Shown: piece by piece, positions 40,491 to 50,945 of the stretch | How positions within the stretch are numbered: position 1 is the stretch's first letter | How the letters are laid out: each line of letters starts with the position of its first letter | Origin: Celoporthe dispersa | Lineage: Eukaryota; Ascomycota; Sordariomycetes; Diaporthales; Cryphonectriaceae | DNA length: 64,000 bases | Direction of reading: 5' to 3' | Assembly (NCBI GenBank): GCA_016584495.1 | Contig: WAID01000002.1 | Location: 620,001 to 684,000, forward strand | Made by a program: the position numbers and the translations under genes | The notes under the pieces: generated by a model | Seen by the model: the letters and a program-made list of their open reading frames with translations, nothing else | Database searches by the model: none | What the model was told of the DNA's origin: nothing

Positions 40491-42102
40491 CTACTGGCGA
40501 GCACGCTTGGGAGCGGGCGGCTGCGCAGGGTCCCCATGCATGGCGCTGGCATTGCGCTTGTTCGGTCCAGAAGGCTTTGGAAGAAGCGTCCGAAGCTTCC
40601 GCTTGTTCTGGTTCGGGTGAGCCGTTGGAGTCTGCGGAGTGCCCTCGGACATGGACGTGTCGTGAGCAGATTTGGCCCCAGAGGCAGAAGAAGACTGAGG
40701 GTCAGCCATCGACAGACGTCCGAAGGGTATCGAATGCATAGGGGCATCTTTTTGGGTGCCAGGAGTCGACGGAGCAACAGTATCCAGCTGGCTGCCATCG
40801 GAGGACGGAGATTCGCGGTTGAATGACTTCTTGCTAGAGGCAAAGGCAGATTTGGCTTGGCGGGGAGGCTGGGTTCTAGTAGGAATTGCCTTGCTCTTCT
40901 TCCATCCAGGCTTGGCTTTGGCTGGCTGATCCTGCAGGTTTGTCTGGGAGCGAGCTGCGTTGTTCGAGGCCCGAATCTCTAGACGTCCCACCGGGTCGGG
41001 TTGGTCGCCCATGAAGTTGGCGTCCTCGTTTCCATCATGACTTAGCAAGATGGAATCCTCTTTGAGCACGATATTATTAGCAGGCTGAAACCACTCGCAG
41101 GCCTGTGAGCATGGAGCGTCAGGAACGGATCTCTTACCTATAGACATGGCTGGCTCAGGGGTAGCCACCAGAGTCGATGGCGAGGCTGTGCTCGCCGACT
41201 CCTGGCCTTCGCGCTGTTCTTCTTGGATCTCGACCTTCTCTCGGAACCGTCGCATTGCATCGGAGTAGTACGAAAAGGGCATTCCCCTGTCCCTAAAGCT
41301 GGCACTGCTCCAACCTCTGTCAGTTCCCTGCCTTTAGCTCTTGCAAAAGGGAAAGGGCCCACGTGGGAGAAAGGGAGCCGGGGGGGGGTCGCTGAGAACT
41401 CACTCGTAAAGGGCAAAGAGGTTGTCGCGGCGCTGGAGGGCACGACTGATGGTTTGTTTGTCTGCAGTTGTGAGGCCGCCTGTGCAGTCGAGTGCGGCGT
41501 GGACCTGCTCTATAGCCATTGGCCCCTCGACGCCCTCCATGCGGCCCACGATTCGAAAGGGCTGCATCCTCCGGAGCTCAGCCCAGGTCAAGTGCATGAT
41601 GAACTGCTGTTCGAAGAGCACGGGGGCTCCTTGGCTCAACTGCTCGTCCTCATACTGATCTGCGATGCTGAGACAGTCGGGAATCGTGGCGCGAACGGCC
41701 TGGACCACAAAGTACGGTGCAATGTCTCCGGAGTCAAATATGCCCGGCGCATAATTGAGGGTCTGATCAGACTCTTCGTCCCTCTCGTTTAGCCGTGGGT
41801 ATATCTATAGCGCATATTTGTGAGGATGTATATGCGAGGTGGCATGTTAGAGGGTGATGACTGACCTTGAACTCGTCGACGCACGCAGGGCAGAATCCTG
41901 TCAAGCCCAAGAACTGGACCGGTTTGGGAGGCTCATCTTCATCGAGCCCAGGCCATCCGAGTGATCTCTCAAAGACGGAGGGCGTGCAGAGCCGGAGGAA
42001 ACCGAACCGTCCCCCGTGCCAGAAAGACCTGGAGCACTGCTCGTGGCACTCGATGGTCCAGTGGGTACAGGCATCGTACTTGTAGTAGTCGAATCGACAC
42101 AT
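40491..42102 (-). CDS. Unrecognised protein with Cys/His-rich N-terminus
   Basis: Exons (minus) 41866-42102, 41404-41804 and 40491-41304, 483 residues, phases consistent. I do not recognise the family. The first 80 residues are rich in Cys, His and aromatics (MCRFDYYKYDACTHWTIECH, CSRSFWHGG, FCPACVDEF), suggesting a zinc-binding or disulphide module. The middle region (YPRLNERDEESDQTLNYAPG, RATIPDCLSIADQYEDEQLS, IMHLTWAELRRMQPFRIVGR, LTTADKQTISRALQRRDNLF) looks globular and mostly helical. The last 250 residues are low-complexity, basic and Ser/Pro-rich, ending KRARQ, like a nuclear-localisation tail. There is no signal peptide or membrane segment. The gene lies in tandem 283 bases downstream of the gephyrin-like gene. 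Splice choices are inferred. Confidence 0.7.
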
Positions 42103-42385
42103 GATCCCTTCTCGGCCACTGCTTACGTGGAGAGCAGTTCGTAAGACGGAAACACGATGCTCGTGAAGCCTACAAGAGGGTCTGTTGCTGATGCAATATA
42201 GTCAACCTCGTGTTGGTTCTGGTGTAGCGAAAGGGTGGGCTGCAAGTCGAAAGAAAACAAACAGAGATTTGGAGGAAAAGTCTGCAAGCTTGATTTCCCT
42301 CCTCTCGACATCACAGACCAGCTAGATCAGCGACAGTATGCTGTCTGCTGGGGATCACGAGGAGCAAGGCCCCTGTCGACACTCA

Positions 42386-44529
42386 TCAAAGCTCCAGCCT
42401 CACATTGCTCATCAGTAGAGCCTCCACAATGGTGCCTTTGGGCAGAGGCTCAGCACCCTTTGGCATACACAGAAGAGCATTTGCCCCTTTCAGACTCCCA
42501 ACTCGAGAACTACGCTGTCCTCCGGTGCTGGTTGCCGAGAGACCACCGTGGCTATCGACGGTCACGATGGAACGGTGATACTCTGGCCTTCCTGGATCCA
42601 AGTTGAAATCATGCGACAGGGTGACGGAAACTTTGGCCAGCCCGACGGGCGATACTCCCGACATGGCGTGCAAAGAGGGAAGGACGAAAAGATGGAACGT
42701 GACAAGAGCCGAGGCAGGATTGCCTGGAAGCGAAAAGACCACCTTCGAGATACGTTCGCCGTCGTTGTTCTTGACTGGCACGGTGGCGAACGTCGTGGGC
42801 TTTCCGGGCTTCATGTTCACCCGACCGAAATGGATAGTCCCGCCGAGTGCCCTCTCGATGGTCGGTTTTAAAAGATCAAGCTCTCCCATGGACACCCCTC
42901 CGGTCGTGATGAGAACGTCTGCCTGTCGCATTCCGTTCCTCAGGGTCTCTTCTAGAGTACCAGGTTTGTCGCTAGCGATGCCCAGGTCGAGGACTTGGTA
43001 GCCCCATTCTCTGGCTGCTGATATGAGGGTCGGTCTGTTTGTATCTCGTACCTCTCCCAAGCGAAGGCTGCCAGGCCGATCATGGTTGACAATCTCATCA
43101 CCAGTCGACAGCACGCCGATCACAGGCCGACGATATGTCTTGACAGTGGCGGTCCCGACAGCAGCCAGGAGGCCGATCTCGCCGCCGACAGCAGACACTT
43201 GTTCTCCCTTTCGGAGAATGACGGTGCCCTCCCTGGTGTCGCTACCTATCTCCCGGATATTTTCGCCATCCTTCACTCCATCGGCCAGGATATCAACCTC
43301 TTTTTCTTCCAGGCCGTCATCGGTCATAGTCTTCAGGACGGTGTCCTCAACCATGATCACGGAAGTCGCACCTGGCGGTAAGGGGGCACCCGTTGTGATC
43401 CTTGCGATCTCACCCTTCTTTAGTGAGTGGGCTTCCCCGGGAGCGGCATGGGAGACGGAAGTGACGGGAAAAGTTCCCCTCATGTTGCCGTCTTCAGGAA
43501 CGACAACAGCATATCCATCAACAATACTGGCACGGAAGGCAGGCACGTTTTCCGTAGCCTTGACATCCTCTGCCAGAATGGCACCGACAAGATCGGAGTC
43601 GACTTTGGATGAGATAACCACAGGGGCTGGAGAGTGCTCGCTGATCAGGGACAATGCTTCTTCGACGTCTAGCATGGGGTATGGCGAGGACCTGTGCCTC
43701 CTGGTAGGGCCGAGACTGGGGTCATTCGACATTGGATTCTCGCTGGGCTTTGTGTGTCTGACGAGCGCGGCGTGTCCGTGTGCATGACCTTGTCCGTGGC
43801 TGTGTCCGTGATGGTGGTGGCCATCGGAGTGACCGTGAGAGTGCGAGTGGCCATCCGAACTGATCCCAGCATCCTTCTCAAGCTTCTTCACCCCGCCGGC
43901 GTGAAGAGTCCGCGAATCGCCACCTGCAGCCTGGAGGCAAGCGTGAGGAACTGTCTTGATGACAGCTTGAAGGTTCTCCTTAGCACCCTTTGGGGAGCCC
44001 GGAACGGTCATGATGACGGTCTTATTCCTCACTCCGGCCACTGGTCGTGACATCATCGCAACTAAACAGACGATCAATTTCGAAGACGACACAACGAATT
44101 CTGGGTACTGTAACCTACAAGGGGTTACACTGAGCGACGCAGCAAGCATGCCATGGACGAGGCCCGGTGCGTGCTTCTGTATGAGAGGACAGATGGCCTG
44201 ACGGAACATTAGACAACCGAGCCCAAGTCAGTGTTGCCCGGAAGGGCTCTGGGACAAACCTCTGGTGTCTGGTCTGCCACGGTAAAGCCGGTGCCACCAG
44301 TCGTGACGATCAGGTTGATGCTGCTGGCCTCGCCATCTGTCCATGTCTTGATCTGCCCTTGTATCTGCTCAATGTCGTCCGAAACTATCTTGACATCGAC
44401 GACATCCCAGCGACCAGCCTCTTGCTCTTCGAAGACGGACCTGAGGGTTCCTTCGGAACTGTCCTGGGCCAAGCCCTTCGAGACGCTTGTAGAGATGATG
44501 AGGATGGCAGCTTTGAGTGGCTGGCTCAT
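42386..44529 (-). CDS. cnxE: Gephyrin-like molybdenum cofactor biosynthesis protein (MogA-MoeA fusion)
   Basis: Exons (minus) 44260-44529, 44119-44197 and 42386-44061, 674 residues. The MogA-type N-domain adenylates molybdopterin (LIVTTGGTGF, DQTPE, HGMLAAS, MSRPVAGVR, VPGSPKGAKENLQAV). The MoeA-type C-domain inserts molybdate (PMLDVEEALSLI, VPAFRASIVDGYAVV, RITTGAPLPPGATSVIMVED, IGVLSTGDEI, DVLITTGGVSMGELDLLKP, VVFSLPGNPASALVTFHLF). The order MogA then MoeA matches fungal CnxE and animal gephyrin. The linker at residues 188-213 has 13 His in 26 residues. It serves molybdenum enzymes such as nitrate reductase. Intron 2 (57 bases) is in frame without stops, so read-through would insert 19 residues. 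Confidence 0.94.
43772..43849 (-). repeat. His-rich linker coding segment in cnxE
   Basis: Residues 188-213 alternate His with Gly/Ser and include a run of four His. It sits between the MogA and MoeA domains. The repeat is in the protein as well as the DNA (GTG/ATG alternation on +). Confidence 0.85.
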
Positions 44530-44938
44530 GTTGATTCTACGCAGACCTGCCAAACCAGCAGTGGTGTCAGAGGTCAAGGACTCGGTAGAGATTTGTGAAT
44601 GGAATAGAGCTTTCTAAATTTATCTGCCCAAGAGAGGCATGAAATAGTCAACCGTGGATGATTAAACAACTTGGCAGTGATGTCCCTGGAGTGTGGTTCC
44701 AGAACTTTGGGAGGGGTTCTATGACAGACGCGACAGGGGTGTTACGTAGCCATTCAAGCTGCTGCTGTGTTATAGTTACTTAAGATTTATTTAGCGCCTC
44801 GGGTGTTGCCAAAACCTCTGGATTGACCCTTCACTAAAAGCTCTTACCATCTCTCGACCTCACCCAAGATTCCTGGAACAGCAGTATCATCTTACAAGGG
44901 CCTGCCCTCGCCATTATCTGAGGAGCAGAAGAAGCACA
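44530..44938. promoter_or_regulatory. Divergent promoter, cnxE / POP5
   Basis: 409 bases between divergent starts. No gene is seen, and no site is assigned with confidence. Confidence 0.45.
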
Positions 44939-45667
44939 ATGGTTCGAGTCAAGGAGCGTTATCTTCTCATCAATATTCTCTATCCAGAGGGCGCTCGAGA
45001 TCCGGCCAAATCGAATCTGCCTGACATTCTAGTCTACAACCAACCGACCACAGATGCATTCACGGCCCGGACATTCATGCACGCTATCAAGGCGGAAGTC
45101 ACGAATTTCTTTGGAGACTATGGCGCTGGAGCCGTTGAGCGTACTCTGAGAGGTATGCAAAATCTCTGCAGTGCCTATGAACCACTCAAGTTCTCATTCT
45201 GTTTCTTTGCTGCGAGTAACTGTTGCGGCTGCTGCTGCTGTCCTATCCGCTACTACTATACTGCCTCGCTTACGCCTGCGCGTTTGTCTCCCTCGAAGAT
45301 ACTGACCGCCGTCGCAGTCAAGTACCTGTCGAATGCCACATCGACTTGCATCCTGCAGTGCTCTCGCGACCACTACCGCCTGGTCTGGGCAGCTCTAACC
45401 ATGATGGACCGGGTACCGACTAAGCGTGGCCCCGGCAGTCCATGTGTCTTTCAGGTAGTGCGTGTGAGCGGGACTATCAAGAAGGTCGAGCAAGAAGCCG
45501 TCCGCAGGGCGAGACTCTTGATCCTCGCCGCAAAGGATGAGATGGCTGGCAAGGGGCCTGACGCCCTCAGCTCTCTCTTCGGGGCCGGGGACTCGACCAA
45601 GGAGGTGGCCATGGTCGATGTTGACAACGACTCGGTCTCTGAAGCAGACCTCGACGATGAAGATTGA
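44939..45667 (+). CDS. POP5: RNase P / RNase MRP protein subunit Pop5
   Basis: Exons 44939-45152 and 45318-45667, 187 residues. The protein binds the catalytic RNA in RNase P (pre-tRNA 5' processing) and RNase MRP (rRNA processing). The start MVRVKERYLLINILYPE, the segment FTARTFMHAIKAEVTNFFGD, VKYLSNATSTCILQCSRDHY and the FQVVRVSGTIKKVEQEA end are the Pop5/Rpp14 fold. The C-terminal extension is acidic (DVDNDSVSEADLDDED). The 165-base intron is longer than its neighbours' introns. The stop lies six bases from the stop of the convergent GPN2 gene. Confidence 0.93.
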   Translation: MVRVKERYLLINILYPEGARDPAKSNLPDILVYNQPTTDAFTARTFMHAIKAEVTNFFGDYGAGAVERTLRGMQNLCSAYEPLKFSFCFFAASNCCGCCCCPIRYYYTASLTPARLSPSKILTAVAVKYLSNATSTCILQCSRDHYRLVWAALTMMDRVPTKRGPGSPCVFQVVRVSGTIKKVEQEAVRRARLLILAAKDEMAGKGPDALSSLFGAGDSTKEVAMVDVDNDSVSEADLDDED

Positions 45668-45673
45668 TGTCTC

Positions 45674-46865
45674 TCATTTCCCCTTGCGCACCACCTTCAC
45701 GCCGCTGTCCGCAGGAGGCATGGGCATGTCGTCAAACTCATCATACCCGTTATCGGTCGGAGCCATCGCCTCCGCTTGCGCCTCGCGGGTTCTGGCCTGC
45801 TCTTCCTCCTCCTTGGCCTCGAGCTCGTCATACGCATCCTTCTGGTCCACCCACCGCTCTTGGATGTCCTGGACCTGGAGCAGGGACGACTCGTTCCGCA
45901 TCGCGACCTGCCACACCGTGTCGTTGGCACCCTCAGCACCTCCGAACACATATCCGCCCGCCCGATCGATCACTCGCAGGAGATGCATCATGCTCTTCTT
46001 ATTCTCGACAGCTAGGACTTCGAACTGGACCATGGCGAAGCTCTCTACCAGGTTTGCGACAGCTTCGTTCAGGGCCTTGAATTTCTCACTGCGCATTGCA
46101 GGAGACTCCTGCTCGAGGCTTGGGAGGAGATGGGAGAGGTCTTGTACCTCGGTGTAGAAGTCAAGGTTGAACGGCAAGGCATCATATTCGGCGACCTTGT
46201 CGATCTTGGTCAAGACATTTATGTGCGGGAGGTCCATCTGCATCATGGCTCGGAGGGCTAGGAGGAGGTTCGAGATGTAGAGAGAGGGTTGCGTCACGCA
46301 GAAACTGTCGGAAAGGTGCAAAACGACCAACTGAGGGCCTGGTCAGCATGGGGACCGCAAAAGAAGGGAGGTTGTTGCGCGCTCCTTGGTCGGACGTACC
46401 CTGAACCCCATCTTCTGGAGTTTGAAGAAGATGTTCCGTAGCGAGTTGTGGTGCGTGTACAACTCGACCTGGCCGGGACAGTCAAATAGGATGTAGTCTT
46501 CGCCGAGCTCTTTCAGCCCTTCCTCCAGCCACTCATAGTTGTGCTCAAGCTCTTCAAGCGCGTAGAGAACCCCACCATTCGGTCCCAGGTTGTCGTTTCC
46601 CATGATCTCTTCTAGCGTCACGAGGTTGCGGATGTCGAGGGCGCACGGGTAGTTCGTCTTGTCGTTTGCGGGGTCGAGGTTGACAACGGAGCATGATCGT
46701 CCTATGGCGCCCATGAACTGGTGCACTGGAGAGGCAGGGCATCATCATCACCAATCAGTCTTGACCGTCCTTCGGGGGCGGGCGCATGCGATGAGACTCA
46801 CTGCCGTCGCAATAGGTACTCTTGCCTGCCCCGGGACTCCCCAGCACAAGCTGAGCAAAGGGCAT
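45674..46865 (-). CDS. GPN2: GPN-loop GTPase 2
   Basis: Exons (minus) 46802-46865, 46400-46725 and 45674-46330, 348 residues. GPN GTPases act in assembly and nuclear import of RNA polymerases. All GTPase elements are visible: the P-loop GSPGAGKST near residue 9, the switch region VVNLDPANDKTNYPCALDIR, the family-defining insertion GPNGG, DCPGQVELYTHH (G3), TKIDKV (G4). The length is standard. The C-terminal part (ELEAKEEEEQARTREAQAEA, DDMPMPPADSG) is acidic and less conserved. It is divergent from BUB3 by 319 bases and convergent with POP5. Confidence 0.95.
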
Positions 46866-47184
46866 CTTGATCTGGGAACAGAAATAACTGCTCTCAAAGT
46901 TTTCGGATCGAGCTCTGGCCTGCTGTGTCACAGGATGGCCAGGAATAAGTGTGAACGTGGAAAGGGTATTGTAACTGCTACAGTAGTGACTTGCCCCTCC
47001 AAAGGCTGCAGGCCTGACAAAATGCCTGCAGGGGTCACATACGCTAAGAAGCTTTCCCTTGTCGCCGCTGCAACCAGCACTACCCATGTGAATATCAACA
47101 GAACATCCAACTTCCATCCTAGCTGCTCTTTTCCTCTTCTTCACTTCCACCACCCTGGAAGTAAAGTAAACCCATACTCACAAT
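46866..47184. promoter_or_regulatory. Compact divergent promoter, GPN2 / BUB3
   Basis: 319 bases shared by two essential genes, with a CTTTTCCTCTTCTTC stretch near 47127-47142 just before the BUB3 start. No further site is assigned. Confidence 0.45.
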
Positions 47185-48381
47185 ATGGCTCCAGGCATGT
47201 GCATGAACCCATCTACATCCCAACCTACAAGCAGCAAGCTGACAGGCCCCTCACTGCAGCAACACAGTTCGAGGTAGCGCAACCGCCCGACGACGCCGTG
47301 TCGCGCGTCATCTTTGCGCCGGACTCCTCAACCAGACTTCTCGTGTCCTCGTGGGACAAGCACATTTACCTCTACGAGATCGAGGATGGTGACTCGCCGT
47401 CAGCGGAGCTGGTGCGGCGGTTCGAGCACCGCGCGCCGGTGATGGACGTCTGTTTCGGCAGTAGCGACAGCGAGGCCTTCACAGCCGGCCTGGATCACAG
47501 GGTTTTAAGGTACGCAAGGTCCCGAATCTTATCGGACGAACAGGAGGACCCCTAGAGAATGCTGACCAGAAGACCACCGCAGGATCGATCTCGAGACGGG
47601 CGAGCAGACCGTAGTGAGCGAACACACCAAGCCCGTCCGCTGCGTCGTCTACGACCCAGAACACCAGATCCTCGTCTCCGCCTCGTGGGACGGCACCCTC
47701 CACCTCCACAACCTCTCCACCCCCGGTAGCCCGCCCGCGGTCGTGTCCCTTCCGGGCAAGCCCCACGCGATGGCCGCCTCCCCAACGAAGCTCGTCGTGG
47801 CCATGACGGCGCGGCTCGTGCACATCTTCGACCTTCCGACCGTCGCGAGGCAGCTCCTGTCCGGCGGCAGCGACATTCAGCCCTGGCAGCACCGCGAGTC
47901 CTCGCTGAAGTTCCTGACCCGCGCCGTGGCGTGCATGCCAAACGACGCCGGGTACGCCACGTCCAGCATCGAGGGGCGTGTGGCAGTGGAGTGGTTCGAG
48001 GACAGCACCGAGTCGCAGGCGCGCAAGTACGCGTTCAAGTGCCACCGGCAGGCGGCACCCGAGGAGGAGGGCGGCGGCGATGTCGTGTTCCCCGTCAACG
48101 CGCTGGCGTTTCATCCCGTGTACGGCCAGACGTTCGCGAGTGGCGGCGGTGACGGGACCGTGGCGCTGTGGGATGCCGAGGCCAAGAGGCGGATGAAGCA
48201 GTACCAGAACTTTGGCAACAGCGTGGCGAGCCTGTCGTTCTCCAAGAATGGAAAGTATGTCGCGGCGGGCGTATGTCCTGGCTTCGAGACGGGCCAGGAG
48301 GACTATGACGGTGCTGGGCAGACCAAGGTGGTGATCAGGGAGTTGAATGAGACAGAGGCCAAGGGCAAGGGAGCAAAGTAA
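47185..48381 (+). CDS. BUB3: Mitotic checkpoint WD40 protein Bub3
   Basis: Exons 47185-47194 (10 bases), 47260-47509 and 47583-48381, 352 residues. Bub3 docks Bub1/Mad3-type proteins on kinetochores in the spindle checkpoint. The WD40 repeats are clear: VIFAPDSSTRLLVSSWDKHI, APVMDVCFGSSDSEAFTAGL, HTKPVRCVVYDPEHQILVSA, AVACMPNDAGYATSSIEGRV, NALAFHPVYGQTFASGGGDG and FGNSVASLSFSKNGKYVAAG. The KYAFKCHRQ motif is typical for Bub3. The start is inferred: the only in-phase solution I see is a 10-base exon (MAP) joined to ATQFEVAQPP through an intron with a GCATGT donor. Without it the conserved frame has no nearby ATG. Confidence 0.93.
47195..47259 (+). other. Inferred GC-AG intron 1 of BUB3
   Basis: The donor is GCATGT, the branch AGCTGAC and the acceptor CTGCAG, 65 bases. 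It links a 10-base first coding exon to the ATQFEV block. A GT donor with correct phase is not found. Confidence 0.6.
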
Positions 48382-48943
48382 AACAAATAAAACAAAGATA
48401 CCCTTTCCAGGTGCGATGACCGGAATAGAGACCACGATTCCGCATGGCGACCTGCAAGTTCTGCAAATCGTGAGGTAAGGAGTCAGCGTCTCTCCATGTG
48501 CTACTTCTAATTAAGTCCCTGGAGAGACCCATTGTCATATCGAGTATAGATTATAATGGCTGATTTGCATTCGAAGTAGGCTAGCTATCGAGGGTGGTAT
48601 CGCTCAGCGCGGTAGAATCTCAGCTTGAAGCAACGGCAACAACGTGCACAAATGATGTTGATGTCGTCTTGTCTTTCTTTTACTCTCGTTCTCCCAACTT
48701 TTACTTTCGTTATATGACTGACCTGTCCAGTGCTGTCTGTTCCCCATCATGTGGCTGATTAGAACCTCGAATAGTCATCGATGCCGCTCTCCATCAAGGC
48801 TTCGTGAAGGTGTCTCCCGGCATGCGAGTGGTCGCTCGCAGCCACTCTTGGGGATCCGGACGAAGAGCAAGAGCCTGTCCATGACGGTCCGGCACGGGCA
48901 GCATCCGCTTTGGAGGAAGCCCACCACCTGGCGTGTCGCTCCG
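48382..48943. other. Convergent intergenic region
   Basis: Lies between the 3' ends of BUB3 and the charged unknown. A tRNA A-box-like string near 48596-48616 has no matching B-box or foldable arms. No gene is seen. Confidence 0.5.
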
Positions 48944-50294
48944 CTAAAAACCGCACTGCTTCTTGGATGATGCAACCCCCACTTCAGGCTCCGACGTAAG
49001 TGTGAGCGGAAAGTTGATAAGGTCGATTCTCTCATCGACATTGGCATCCTCATGACAGACGAGAAGGACGACCTCATCATTATTATCGCAAAAGGGGTCT
49101 GTTTCATCATCTCCATCTTCGTCAGGGGCAACAAGCAGATCGACGGGCTCATCGGCGTCATCAGACAGAATCTCACTGATGCGACGCTTCGGACGCCCAC
49201 TCGTGTTGCCAGGCTCGGGTTCAGGCTCCTTAGTGTCGAACGTCTCCACGGGATCTTGGGACTCGATGCGGGTATGTGAAGAAGCGAAGTCTTGTCTCTT
49301 GCTCCACATGCCCGGGTTCGTGACAGGACGCCTTCTCTTCTCTCCCCTCAGCCAAGTTGGACCCTCCACCTTCTGGGGAACGGGCCCCTTCTGTGTCAGC
49401 TCAAGACGGTCGAGACGACTGGCCGAGGTGCCCTTAACTCTGCGGGCCTTCATCGAGCATGGGCTTGGTCGTGCTTCCTTGTTTGTGAAGCCGTCGCCGA
49501 TGGATTTGGTTGTTTTGAAGCTGTTGCTGATTTGCGTGTCTTTGACCTGGCCTGCACGAAGCCGTGGGATGGCCTTGAAACCCTGTAGAGGGGCAGTTTT
49601 ACTGGGGACAAAGAAGGGATCTATGCTCCTCGGCTTCTGCTTGACGGGTGTCGCCGAAAGCAGTGAGAATCGTTTGATGCGAGTCTTGTAGGAGGATGGG
49701 GAACCCAGACTATCGAGCCACTCTTCGAGCCTCGAGGATGCTAGGCAAGACATTTCAGCAAGTAGCCCAGTTTTCTCCATGGCTTACATCCTTACCTTCG
49801 TCATCGCCTGAATCCTCGCCTGAATCCTCCGAGCTCTCTCCCACTGCGGCACCATGCTCAGTTGCAGTCGTCTTTACAGGGCTCTGCTCATCTTCCTGGC
49901 TCTCATCGCCCGACGCTGCGTTCTGATCACCATCTGCCTTGGAGCCCATGAGCTGCTCTTTGGTACCAGCAGCCTGCCGCCCAAGAAGGGAAGGGGCGGA
50001 CGAGCTGATATGCTCAAGGAACATATCCGTTGGTGTCATGCCGCCGCCGGGAATGCCAACAAGTCTGCCCCGCTTGCGAGCCGGGTAGGGCGGAGTGCGC
50101 AACGCTTCTTGTTTCGTCACGACAGGATCACCTATGGGGTTCGGCTCGGCAGCTTGCTTCAGTCCTGAAATCCGCCTGCTGGTCGACGCAGGGGATGTCG
50201 CTCGGCGGTTGAGGGCACGGCGAGAGTAAGTCCTCAATGGAGGCTTGGTGGTGAACGTCGGGGCTGCCGTGGGAACAATTGTGTCTCCAGACAT
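48944..50294 (-). CDS. Unrecognised charged, disordered protein
   Basis: Exons (minus) 49796-50294 and 48944-49740, 431 residues. I do not recognise the family. The N-terminal 120 residues are basic and Ser/Thr/Pro-rich (KPPLRTYSRRALNRRATSPA, ARKRGRLVGIPGGGMTPTDM), followed by a strongly acidic block (GESSEDSGEDSGDDE) at the splice junction. After it comes a short possibly helical motif (SSRLEEWLDSLGSPSSYKTR), then a Lys/Arg/Pro-rich region (WLRGEKRRRPVTNPGMWSKR) and another acidic region (PKRRISEILSDDADEPVDLL, APDEDGDDETDPFCDNNDE). The composition suggests a nuclear, chromatin- or cell-cycle-linked protein with candidate S/T-P phosphosites. This is an inference from composition only. Confidence 0.72.
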
Positions 50295-50945
50295 GTTGGC
50301 AGTGGACTCTGGTACGCTGGATCTTGAATTGCGACACTGATGGTGAGCGTTTGGAAACGAAATTTGGAATATGGTGCAAGCCACAGCGTAAAAATCCGTG
50401 AGGGCGTTGTTCAGTCAAGTACAAAGTGGCTGAGAGACGCAGCCCTTTCGTGGGAAAAGTATGAGACAATGAGATCGAGAAGTTGAATGGACGCTTGCAA
50501 TCTCATAATTGTTTTCTTTTCTTTACAAAAAAAAAAGTCGGATTGGTGAAGGAAGGAAGGGGAAAAAGATGGTGGACGAAAAGAAGGCTGCGCAGTGAGT
50601 TCTGAAAGAAAGGTGAGAGGAAAGTGGCAGGAACTCTTGACGCATGCGGCATGATCGCACCTGGCATACCAACGTCCTTTCCTCGAGCTACAGCTCCGCA
50701 ACACCATTTGTTCGGGAAGATTTCCCTTGCCGAAGACGTGTTCCCATTGTATGCAAAATTTCTACGTGAGCAAAGCCGAAATCGAAAGGAAACCTCGCGT
50801 GTATTAGTCTGTGCCTCTTCGTAAAAGATACAAAATACGCATGTATTTCTCACCAAGGTAATTGAGTATTTTAAGGTAGACGCTTGGAGATGTTATATTC
50901 TGTGCATATACAAGGTGCATCTTCGTTATTTCTTTCTCTCCTCCC
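50295..50945. other. Intergenic region between two minus-strand genes
   Basis: Promoter region of the charged unknown plus the MDV1 3' region. An A run (50525-50536) and AT-rich sequence near 50820-50940 are visible. No gene is seen. Confidence 0.45.

Noticed and set aside
44062..44118. Read-through of intron 2 in the gephyrin-like gene (in frame, no stop)
   Set aside because: Removing it gives VTPFAMMSRPVAG, the family reading, with donor GTAGGT and acceptor TTTAG. Retention would insert 19 unrelated residues.
48590..48670. tRNA-like A-box string
   Set aside because: No B-box at the right distance and no acceptor or anticodon stems.
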